Positions 40,078 through 47,162 of a stretch of 47,162 nt of DNA are shown here, in pieces. The stretch comes from CAYVAR01 sp964449675 (GTDB taxonomy: Bacteria; Patescibacteriota; Microgenomatia; UBA10105; UBA927). The notes beneath the pieces were generated by a model that made no database searches, was not told where the DNA came from, and saw nothing but the letters and a program-made list of their open reading frames with translations. Positions within the stretch are counted from its first letter, which is position 1. Each line of letters starts with the position of its first letter. The translations under genes and the position numbers were made by a program. Location: NCBI GenBank assembly GCA_964449675.1, contig CAYVAR010000007.1:1-47162 (forward strand), written 5' to 3'.

Positions 40078-40266
40078 ATGACCAAACATTTTTGTGATAT
40101 ATGTCTTAAAGAGATAAAACGTAGCGAATCTGTAGATGTCTTAATATCTACAGATTCTTACTACGCATCCAAAGATTATTGTATTTCTTGCTTTCTTGAA
40201 CGAAAACACTGGAAAAAGATTCACACAATCGAGAAGAAGCCTCAAATTAATTTAAGAAAGAATTAG
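40078..40266 (+). CDS. Small zinc-finger protein
   Basis: A 62-residue protein starting MTKHFCDICLKEIKRSESVD, with CDIC near residue 6 and CISC near residue 40, enough for one zinc site, and a basic C-terminus. I start it at ATG 40078: TATTAT (40063-40068) lies 9 nt upstream with TTGACT before it, a leaderless layout. The frame is open a little further upstream but without a start signal. Function unknown. Confidence 0.55.
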   Translation: MTKHFCDICLKEIKRSESVDVLISTDSYYASKDYCISCFLERKHWKKIHTIEKKPQINLRKN

Positions 40267-40274
40267 TTTTAAAA

Positions 40275-40361
40275 GAGCAAATGGATTCGTCTCCCTTGCT
40301 ATCGCTCGGGATTCCTCACCATAAGTGCGACTAATCCGCCAAGGGCGGAAAGTCGCACTAA
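40275..40361. repeat. Palindromic repeat, copy 2
   Basis: GCAAATGGATTCG ... CACCATAAGTGCGACTAA, with AGTGCGACT (40324-40332) pairing with AGTCGCACT (40351-40359) around a TCCGCC/GGCGGA hairpin. It is the reverse-complement counterpart of 10568-10650. Confidence 0.65.
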
Positions 40362-40417
40362 AAACCGGCAACAGGGTGCCGGCTGATTTATTTTTTGAAG
40401 CCGGCAGACCTCGTATT

Positions 40418-40493
40418 AACAAACTGTTACATTGTTACATTGTTTGATATTTTTTTAGCAATGTAGCAATATAGCAATGTAACAATCTCTCTA
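40418..40493. repeat. Octamer arrays forming a hairpin
   Basis: TGTTACAT-type 8-mers on the left and AGCAATGT-type 8-mers on the right are complementary and flank a T7 run. The structure could terminate transcription from either side. Confidence 0.6.
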
Positions 40494-40497
40494 CTAT

Positions 40498-41130
40498 TTA
40501 AATAGCCTTACGGGCTAAAAGAAGCCCAACAGATCCAAGTCCAAGGAACGGAATTATAATCATAAGGTCATTAAATCCAGCTACCGGCAGGGTAGAGGCG
40601 CCCAAGACTTTACTCGTCACACAAACTTGTGCGGTATCTTCGTCATTTCTATTTAGAGCTGAGACAAAGGATTGATTGGTGACGCAGAAGAGATCGCTAG
40701 GAAGGCCGGTTGTTTGCACTTTCGTCAACACTTCTACGACGCGCGTTTCGCCGGCGATCATGTTTTCCAGGGTAAACGTTAGTGTCCGATTGTCTTTGTT
40801 ATAGGTTCCGGGACCAGCGACAAAATCAAAGTGTTCCGGCAGGACATCACGGACGTCAACTTTTGCAAATGTTTCACCGCTGCCATTTTTGATAGTGAGC
40901 TTAAAGAGTATCTCGGAACCCGGGGAATAGGTTGCATCCGTCGCGCTTAGGTTTTCGACAAAGAGGCCGCTTGTTGGATGCTTGACGCTTTTGTTAATCG
41001 TGAGATCCGTGGGCACACAGGTTTCTCCACCGCCATACTGGGTTGTACAGTTTTGCGCGTTCGCACTTTGGGCAGATAGCGCGAAGAGCACAGTAGAGAT
41101 TAGTGATAGAACGATATATTGCTTACCCAT
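40498..41130 (-). CDS. Sortase-anchored DUF11 surface protein
   Basis: A 210-residue exported protein: a signal peptide ending in AQSANAQ (about residue 26), one DUF11-type Ig-like domain (SPGSEILFKLTIKNGSGETF ... KVDVRDVLPEHFDFVAGPGT), and a C-terminal sorting signal. The signal is LPVAG (residues 181-185), a hydrophobic helix, and RKAI at the end. A sortase gene lies upstream on the same strand, so this is its probable substrate and would be fixed to the envelope. The intergenic space between them holds two relics of sortase tails. Confidence 0.85.
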   Translation of the reverse strand: MGKQYIVLSLISTVLFALSAQSANAQNCTTQYGGGETCVPTDLTINKSVKHPTSGLFVENLSATDATYSPGSEILFKLTIKNGSGETFAKVDVRDVLPEHFDFVAGPGTYNKDNRTLTFTLENMIAGETRVVEVLTKVQTTGLPSDLFCVTNQSFVSALNRNDEDTAQVCVTSKVLGASTLPVAGFNDLMIIIPFLGLGSVGLLLARKAI

Positions 41131-41204
41131 ATGATCTGTTTACTAATTCGAGTATTGGACTATAGCATGTTTGTTATCCGGAAGTCAAGTATTACAGGCT
41201 ATTA

Positions 41205-41280
41205 GTAGTTAATTAGTTAATTAGTTAATTAGTTAATTCGCAATTTCGAAGTAACGAACTAACGAAGCTACGAATTGACC
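41205..41280. repeat. Octamer array TTAATTAG
   Basis: TTAATTAG is repeated about four times (41208-41238), followed by AACGAACT/AACGAAGC-type units that are partly complementary to it. Confidence 0.6.
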
Positions 41281-41285
41281 CGTCA

Positions 41286-41363
41286 TTAGATCGATAGAGT
41301 CTGTTTTTCAATAAGATCTGCAAATAACAGTAAGCGCTCGGCTGTCGACCCCGGTGGCCCCAG
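41286..41363 (-). pseudogene. Relic of a sortase tail (third copy)
   Basis: Twenty-six codons read LGPPGSTAERLLLFADLIEK, QTLSI and TAA. They match the intact sortase end (CWPPGSTTERLLIFADLIEE, QTHEI). The catalytic Cys and the preceding Trp are replaced and no sortase sequence lies upstream in frame. Confidence 0.85.
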
Positions 41364-41432
41364 AACAAACCTTACTTCCTCGCGTGGTCTACGTCCTCGC
41401 CTCGGAAGGGCGGTTATACGGGGCACGCCAGG

Positions 41433-41516
41433 TTAGATCTGTTGAGATTGTTCCTCGATGAGATCAGCGAATATCAGTAACCGCTCCGTGGTGCTCCCTG
41501 GTGGCCAGCCCCACAC
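41433..41516 (-). pseudogene. Relic of a sortase tail (second copy)
   Basis: Reads VWGWPPGSTTERLLIFADLI, EEQSQQI and TAA, again matching the sortase C-terminus, with Gly in place of the catalytic Cys. Its stop lies 152 bp from that of the intact gene and 147 bp from that of the third copy, giving a regularly spaced series of three tails. Confidence 0.87.
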
Positions 41517-41584
41517 AGCCTTGCCATTCGCCTTCAGGTACTATTCGTACACGGCTCACGGAGCGTCTCAGCGGGGCTTGGATT

Positions 41585-42343
41585 CTAGATCTCGTGAGTT
41601 TGCTCTTCTATCAGGTCTGCAAAAATTAACAACCTTTCTGTAGTAGATCCGGGTGGCCAGCAGGTTTGGAGGATGAGTCGTTTTTTACCAGTTTGAGGGA
41701 GTAAGTATGAGATCTCCGTTGGTTTAACGACGCGCTTCTCTGTTAGTTTATAGGTATATTGGCTTCCTTTATAATAGACGACGATGAGGTCCTCCTCGCT
41801 TAAATTTTTCAAAAGGTAAAAGACTGCATTGAGATCTTTGACAAACCAATCATAGTTGGTTGAATGGGAAAAGAGGTAGACCGTACCATCTTCGTTGGGA
41901 AAGTAGGAGAGCGAGGAGTGAGCGACACCTTTTTTGAGGGATTCCAGGTAGTCACCGGAATTGGTTGGGTCGATCCCGGCCAAAACCGGCGCGTTAATGC
42001 CAACCTTAGGAACGATCAGGCTAAAGTCCTTGTTGATTGGATTAATGGAGCTACCATCATCTGTTTGTAGAGGATTAAATACTACCGGAACGGCTTTAGG
42101 TAGTAGAGTCTCATGGTTGGATGGTTGGATGGTTGAAATGGTCTTTGCGAGCCAATAACTGGCCTCAAGTCGTACCGAAGTGCTTAAGGGGCCAGCGATG
42201 CCCCCGAGTGCAAGGGCGATAAGTCCAAGACCAAGAAATCTCATCCACGTTTCATAACTATGCTGATGTTTATAACGGGGTTGAACCCCTTTTCGGGTTG
42301 ATTTGACGGGCTGGTAAAGGAAGATGATACCGGATCGCTGCAT
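41585..42343 (-). CDS. Sortase
   Basis: A membrane-anchored cysteine transpeptidase that joins surface proteins to the envelope. From ATG 42343 it has 252 residues: a short cytoplasmic part, one membrane helix (FLGLGLIALALGGIAGPL), a stalk, and the catalytic domain. The catalytic His is in YLFSHSTNYDW, the Cys in LILQTCWPPGS (TLxTC-type), and the Arg in STTERLLIF. The frame is open to TTG 42379. A GGTTGGAT octamer array (about 42110-42136) is inserted in frame in the stalk (TISTIQPSNHETLL). Its LPVAG-tagged substrate is encoded next downstream, beyond two relic copies of its own tail. Confidence 0.9.
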   Translation of the reverse strand: MQRSGIIFLYQPVKSTRKGVQPRYKHQHSYETWMRFLGLGLIALALGGIAGPLSTSVRLEASYWLAKTISTIQPSNHETLLPKAVPVVFNPLQTDDGSSINPINKDFSLIVPKVGINAPVLAGIDPTNSGDYLESLKKGVAHSSLSYFPNEDGTVYLFSHSTNYDWFVKDLNAVFYLLKNLSEEDLIVVYYKGSQYTYKLTEKRVVKPTEISYLLPQTGKKRLILQTCWPPGSTTERLLIFADLIEEQTHEI

Positions 42344-42462
42344 AAGAGATTTGTTTCCAGCAATTGAGTAATACAACAATGAAACAATGTATTTGAAAGA
42401 GGATTGTACCCCATGGGCCTATAGAAAGCAATGCTGGAGTGATAGGCGTATGAATGTAAACG

Positions 42463-42720
42463 CTAAGTGTTGAGGATCTCGTAAATTTGATCGTCGGTGA
42501 GTCCTGCTTTACGATAAGCACTAACAGTTGTTGGATTGTCACGGAAGAGAATATCTATTTCAAGTTTCGTTGGACCCTTATCTCGACCCGTATCCCTTGA
42601 GAGTACTGCCGCTAAAGTTGGATTACCATGTTGGCCTTGATGATTTTTTGGTCTAAGTACACCCCTTCCAAGATTTGCTTTGAGTTCGATCGGAGATTTC
42701 GTTCCAGTTGTTTCACCCAT
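42463..42720 (-). CDS. Small protein of unknown function
   Basis: An 85-residue basic protein beginning MGETTGTKSPIELKANLGRG. The C-terminus (SAYRKAGLTDDQIYEILNT) looks like a short helical motif. It starts 91 nt after the stop of the giant HD-domain gene on the same strand and both begin with MGE.xG, so an operon or a shared leader is possible. No family recognised. Confidence 0.55.
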   Translation of the reverse strand: MGETTGTKSPIELKANLGRGVLRPKNHQGQHGNPTLAAVLSRDTGRDKGPTKLEIDILFRDNPTTVSAYRKAGLTDDQIYEILNT

Positions 42721-42811
42721 AGCATAATAATGCTAGGACAGTTTCTGAAAAAATACAATCTTTCATAAAACAAAAAACGACTTATTTCTGTCAACGCGAA
42801 GAAGAGAACAG

Positions 42812-45800
42812 CTATTGTAATAATTCGGTATCGAGTCTTTCAAGTTGTTTTATCCAGTCAGGATTGACGATATTCATTGTCCCGTTTGTTTGGTCAAACG
42901 CGATGTCATCGTCAAACCTGCCTCTTTCTACGGTTGGATCAGCATCTTTGGTGTATGAACCAACGTCACATTGAAAGTAATATTTGCAGAGCCAGTAGAC
43001 CTCTTTGGCCGTTGTACCTGTTTTTCTGGCTATATATTGAATTCCCTCAATCGTTTTTTCAAACGTCTGATTCCCTTGTAAAAATTGACCAATCATATCT
43101 TGTGAAGCTATTTCAACAATGAGTTCTTTCCGTAGTGCTGGAAGGTCCACATCTGTTAGTATATCTTCTATGATTGGTCTAGTTGCGTCGTGCTGTAATT
43201 GAGAAGATGAAGCAATTGGTTTACCGATGTCATGGAGTGCTAACATGAGAGCAAACTCCTGTGCATTGAGATTAAGCGCAATAAATCGTTCTTTCCAGTA
43301 TCGGTCAAACCGATCAAGTACCATTTTCGTGTGCGCTTGGAGGGAATACTGTTCTTGTACTCCTGCTGACATGTGATAGAGTTTTTTTAGATACGGGTTT
43401 TTTTTAAGTGTCTCAATAATATCTTGTCCAGCAATAAATCCATTGATGCCGCTTACCGGTGTTTTATATCGTTCCAATTCTTCAAGATGAGCGACAAGTT
43501 TACCTTTATAAATTACCGGTATAGGACAAGCACCATGTGCTATTTGAAAAAATAGTGTAGCAAGATTCGTTTCGTAATTGGGAGATGCGACAAATGCATC
43601 AGTCAGAATAATTGCATCAACATCAGTCGCTGCCACTCCAACTAAAACGCCATAATGTCTTCTATTCTGATCTCCTGCTTTTCCATATGTTTTATCGGCA
43701 TATTTGGACCAAAAGGTTTCATATCGGCTAAAATCGCTCGGGAATCCTGCTACGCTATTAGACGTGTCAAAAAAGTTACCCCGATTCTTTACAAGTAAAA
43801 GAAGATCATTATATTGTGACATAGCAGTACGGGTGAGAGCTGCTGCAAGGACTTGATCAAAAGGAAGCGCGAGATCATCGAGAGCGACTCTGCTAAAATC
43901 CGCGTCAAATGGCGTATTGTTGCTCTCGAGTTCTGCGCCTAACGCTTCTGCGCTTTTCGGACCGGTTTTTAATACGGCTTTAATGATCTTGCTTTGGGTT
44001 GATTTGAGTAGATCGCCTTCTGTAAAGATTGGTCCACCCGCGGTAATCGATGTGGCAAGCGTCGCATTTCTACGAGCAGCATGGGCTGTATATGCATCCA
44101 TAGCGTGCAAAACGTCGTCAATAGACGTATATCCAAAAGGATGTAAAAATACTTGCTTTAAGCGCTTTGGGATGTCAACATAGGAGTCAGCGCCGAGACT
44201 TTTTGCTAGACGGTTAAAGCGCCCCTTTATGTCAGATTCAGGAATTTGACTATCAGGTGAACCTATCGTATATGTAACTCCAAAGAGTGCTTCCGCTCGG
44301 TTGAGAAACCTTATTTTTTCTTCCCTGTAGGGTACTGCATCAAAACCATACTTATCAATATAGCCTATTATCCGTTGGGCTTCTCGGAAAGAAGTGAGGT
44401 ATTCTCGTAAATTACGGTCTCCACTACGAATTGCGTTAGTAAATATATATCCGCGAAATAGACGAAATCTTGTCTGGTCATCCGCTTCTGTCAATACCCG
44501 ACTCAACAGAACCAGATCATCACGCTGGGCTAGTTTTTTTGCAATAAGAGTTTTTCCTTCTTCGTCTGTCTGTGAAAATACCTGTTCAAAAACCAGACCT
44601 TCTTTCATGGCATTAGGAAGATTGTTTCCTACATAAATTCGTTCGACACTAGCAAAATCAGCTTCAGGATGATCTGAGGCTAGAAGGAGGGAGAGGAGTG
44701 GCGCTGCGATACGGTGGATTTCTTTAGACGGAGAAGAGTAAATTCTACCCAGTATCAGCAAACTCTTTCGTAATTGTACCTCTCTTCCTTCATCAAACTC
44801 AGCTTCATCAAAAGCCGGATCGAATGTTCGTTTCAAATCAGCATTTGAAATAAGTTCAGATTGCACAGGAGAAGGCATTCTTCTCATTACATCTGCGTAC
44901 TCTTGTAACAGAGTAAGTCGTCTTTGAGTATCAGCTCTGTCACTAACGAAAAGTTCATGATGCGTTTCAAGTAATTTTTCTAAGTCATACGGAGCTCTCG
45001 TGTAAAGTTTGAAGAAATTTTGGTCTTGATCTGGAAAAGTTGCTATAAGCTCGTCACTTAGTATATGAGGAGAATCGATATACCTTACATTCCCAGCTTT
45101 CATAAATTCATAAAACAGCGCGGGGTTTGGTTGTCCCTCGTCACTGCATAATCCCTTCCATGTTGAGAGATTGTAAAGTACTTCATTAACATCGATAGAT
45201 CGTTTTTGTGAATAATCAGCAATAAATTTACTTAGTCCGATGAGATCTGGCGGAACATGATCCTCTAAAAAATACGTAATAAATGAATTTCGCTTCTGGT
45301 CTTTTTCTTTATATCTGAGATTTCTGATGGCTTCTGTATATCTTTTTTTCAAAGCATCTACAAGTTCTGCTGACGGACTCTCGCCTTGTAGCTGTGATGA
45401 AACGTAATCTTTTGAACCAAGGAGAAATCTCGTTACATTTTCATATTCCAGCAGTCCACCCGCCGAAAGCTCTAGCCAGAAGTTCCAGTACGCTGTGCTT
45501 GTATCCGGTAAGTTCCCTGACTGACGTAATTGCTCTACAATGGCATTGACAGAAGCAACATCTACGCCGATACCTCTCGCCCTATCAAATCGCAATAATC
45601 TGCCTATTTGAATATCCGTGCCTTCCTGACCCGTACTCCCAGTCAATTCGCTCAGTGCATGTGCCGCCGCCAGTGTCTCATCTGCAAATGCAGATTCCAT
45701 AAGCGCCACAGACCCTAAGCGGTAGAAATCAGAATCCTCCATTCCGTCTGGCTTAACATCTTGAAAAAAAGCCAATCTATCAAGTTTGGTCGGATCTGTA

Positions 45801-46936
45801 AAATTTCCGCTCGTTATCTCTGCCCGGGTAATAAAATCTTCATTACATTCTTCGCCTTGTGAGACTCTCCAGCCGCTTTTGACGAGTTTTGAGAGTCTGT
45901 CTAGTGCGTCTTCATCCATTTGGTATATCTCGTATGGAATGGCATCAGGGTTTGTGTCCTTATAATCTTTTAGATCTTCAACACGTAATCCATGATCTGC
46001 TAAGTAACTCGCTATAATAAAGAGTTTGTTTTCTGCTCTCCTTGCGGATGCAATAAGTTGTGCCGGATTACACGTATAGAGAATATCGTCGACTTCAATA
46101 ACAGCGCCGCGCCCGATCTTTCGAACATCATCAGCAGTACTAATAGCAGTAAGAAGTTCGCCGGAAATTTGCGATGCTCCGAGGATGTCAAGAAATGGTA
46201 AGGATTCAGAAAACTTTTTATCGTTTCCGTGATTTATTAAAGTATTAAATCTATCAAAAAGAAACTCATACTGTTCTAATTGCCCGGCATTGCGGTAGAA
46301 ATTCTCCGAATCCAACTGCGCTGTTCGTCGAAACATCTCCCTGTATCTGTCTGATGGGGTCAGGAGAGACCTCACATTCAAGTCATATTTACTACCAAAA
46401 CCAAAAAGGTACAATTTCTCTATAGCTTGAGTAATATTAGGAATTTCCTTGAGAGTATCAATTCCATGTCCTTTTTGCAGATCTGCATACAACGTTTTCA
46501 GATGGGAAATAATTGTTTGCTTATCTTCATACTGATCGGAAAAAAGAAGTGTACCTTCAAGTAGTCTGAGAACATTCTCTGCATCAGCTACTCCTGCTTG
46601 CTCTAGTTTTTTTACTGTAGTACGTCGGGAAAACCGTAGTGGGATAGAAGAACTTGGGTACCTTTCTCGCGTGAGAATTTTTTGATATGCTTGTCGCCTC
46701 GCTGCAATCCAACCGGGTTGACTATCTTTATCGGTAATAACAATTTTTTTTATGTCTTGTCTTACTTCCTCTATCTGTTCATTTCTTCTTTGGACGTATT
46801 GAGCATGAGTCGTCCTCGGCTTTATCACTCGTTCACCATTTACAACGAGAGGAGTGGCACCAATCTCTAGCTTTTTTTCAATTTTACCGCCATTTATTGG
46901 TAGTGGGGAAAATTGGTCACCTTTTGCTTCACCCAT
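42812..46936 (-). CDS. Giant HD-domain protein
   Basis: A soluble protein of about 1,374 residues from ATG 46936 (MGEAKGDQFSPLPINGGKIE); a TTG at 46951 is also open. Almost all of it is predicted helical, without membrane segments, and unlike any family I recognise. Near the C-terminus an HD phosphohydrolase-like site is visible: YSLQAHTKMVLDRFDRYWKE (first His) and LALHDIGKPIASSSQLQHD (His-Asp pair). HD domains usually cleave phosphate esters or nucleotides. A preceding segment (ILTDAFVASPNYETNLATLF ... HGACPIPVIYKGKLVAHLEE) may be another enzymatic or effector-like domain. Its size in a small genome suggests a specialised role, possibly in defence or contact with a host. Confidence 0.65.
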   Translation of the reverse strand: MGEAKGDQFSPLPINGGKIEKKLEIGATPLVVNGERVIKPRTTHAQYVQRRNEQIEEVRQDIKKIVITDKDSQPGWIAARRQAYQKILTRERYPSSSIPLRFSRRTTVKKLEQAGVADAENVLRLLEGTLLFSDQYEDKQTIISHLKTLYADLQKGHGIDTLKEIPNITQAIEKLYLFGFGSKYDLNVRSLLTPSDRYREMFRRTAQLDSENFYRNAGQLEQYEFLFDRFNTLINHGNDKKFSESLPFLDILGASQISGELLTAISTADDVRKIGRGAVIEVDDILYTCNPAQLIASARRAENKLFIIASYLADHGLRVEDLKDYKDTNPDAIPYEIYQMDEDALDRLSKLVKSGWRVSQGEECNEDFITRAEITSGNFTDPTKLDRLAFFQDVKPDGMEDSDFYRLGSVALMESAFADETLAAAHALSELTGSTGQEGTDIQIGRLLRFDRARGIGVDVASVNAIVEQLRQSGNLPDTSTAYWNFWLELSAGGLLEYENVTRFLLGSKDYVSSQLQGESPSAELVDALKKRYTEAIRNLRYKEKDQKRNSFITYFLEDHVPPDLIGLSKFIADYSQKRSIDVNEVLYNLSTWKGLCSDEGQPNPALFYEFMKAGNVRYIDSPHILSDELIATFPDQDQNFFKLYTRAPYDLEKLLETHHELFVSDRADTQRRLTLLQEYADVMRRMPSPVQSELISNADLKRTFDPAFDEAEFDEGREVQLRKSLLILGRIYSSPSKEIHRIAAPLLSLLLASDHPEADFASVERIYVGNNLPNAMKEGLVFEQVFSQTDEEGKTLIAKKLAQRDDLVLLSRVLTEADDQTRFRLFRGYIFTNAIRSGDRNLREYLTSFREAQRIIGYIDKYGFDAVPYREEKIRFLNRAEALFGVTYTIGSPDSQIPESDIKGRFNRLAKSLGADSYVDIPKRLKQVFLHPFGYTSIDDVLHAMDAYTAHAARRNATLATSITAGGPIFTEGDLLKSTQSKIIKAVLKTGPKSAEALGAELESNNTPFDADFSRVALDDLALPFDQVLAAALTRTAMSQYNDLLLLVKNRGNFFDTSNSVAGFPSDFSRYETFWSKYADKTYGKAGDQNRRHYGVLVGVAATDVDAIILTDAFVASPNYETNLATLFFQIAHGACPIPVIYKGKLVAHLEELERYKTPVSGINGFIAGQDIIETLKKNPYLKKLYHMSAGVQEQYSLQAHTKMVLDRFDRYWKERFIALNLNAQEFALMLALHDIGKPIASSSQLQHDATRPIIEDILTDVDLPALRKELIVEIASQDMIGQFLQGNQTFEKTIEGIQYIARKTGTTAKEVYWLCKYYFQCDVGSYTKDADPTVERGRFDDDIAFDQTNGTMNIVNPDWIKQLERLDTELLQ

Positions 46937-46951
46937 AGGATAAACACTCAA

Positions 46952-47162
46952 TAATGTATTAAGATACTCCTAAACAAGAATAGCACAAATGTATCTTTGG
47001 TGGTTTTAATAAAAATGTAATGAGGTAGGAATCTTACGGACATCCAGTGGCTTTGCGAAAGCCGGGGGTTTTAAAAGTATAGAGCGTATGCTTACTTTGA
47101 ATTTCACAAAGCTTTGCTTTGCATAGCCAGCTTATATACCTATCTTACTCCAGTTTGCAGCT
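46952..47162. other. Upstream region of the giant gene
   Basis: Contains a GGCTTTGCGAAAGCC hairpin (about 47051-47065) and AAAGCTTTGCTTTG repeats near 47110. No gene seen before the window ends. Confidence 0.35.

Noticed and set aside
41286..41680. CRISPR-like array
   Set aside because: The three units at about 150-bp spacing are diverged coding tails of the sortase, not identical short repeats with unique spacers. No CRISPR array was seen elsewhere.

Overview
The window (47,162 bases with one 100-N scaffold gap at 10130-10229) looks like part of a Candidate Phyla Radiation / Patescibacteria genome, probably of the Microgenomates type. This is inferred from gene content and style: small genes of unknown function, a split ComEC, DUF11 surface proteins with a sortase, many toxin-antitoxin pairs, and many genes whose -10 box lies only 6-9 nt before the start codon. 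No rRNA, convincing tRNA or CRISPR array was seen.

Layout. 1-1010: two minus-strand proteins with integrase-type core-binding domains but no visible catalytic domain. 1830-4847: leuS, swollen by in-frame repeat insertions. 4849-5276: a small unknown gene behind a structured leader. 5343-8068: competence genes comEA and a two-part comEC. 8075-9167: a surface protein gene with an in-frame stop and a relic of a second comEC tail. 9239-10122: a DapA-family aldolase. After the gap come a T-box leader without its gene, two small zinc-ribbon genes, a NYN-domain gene, argS (again full of insertions), an exported protein, a BrnT/BrnA-like pair, an undecaprenyl-phosphate sugar transferase and a MerR-type regulator. 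19237-24637 holds two PCMT-like methyltransferase paralogues around a REP-associated transposase (RAYT), a DUF1003 protein and several unknown genes. 24707-31044 holds lepA with relics of other lepA copies around it, a helical-repeat protein, a second RAYT and a JAMM peptidase. 31050-37508 holds an M50-like peptidase, a HigBA pair and two glycosyltransferases. 37760-38797 is a GC-rich lipoprotein gene unlike its surroundings. 39009-42343 holds HicBA, small proteins and a sortase with its LPVAG-tagged substrate. 42812-46936 is a giant HD-domain protein.

The main story is genome plasticity at small scale. (a) Two RAYTs are each flanked by, and carry inside their own reading frame, a different palindrome; these look like two REP/RAYT pairs. 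(b) Seven-base tandem repeats and other palindromes are inserted in frame in leuS, argS, lepA and a glycosyltransferase. (c) Diverged relics of gene ends (comEC tail, lepA head and tails, two sortase tails) lie beside the intact genes, as expected if resident genes were displaced in place by relatives. (d) Three otherwise continuous genes carry an in-frame stop codon; TAG and TAA are also used as ordinary stops here, so recoding is not supported.

The envelope genes (sugar transferase, GT-C and GT2 glycosyltransferases, sortase and substrate, DUF11 and repeat surface proteins, lipoprotein) suggest heavy investment in the cell surface. ComEA/ComEC suggests DNA uptake, which would supply the displacing DNA.
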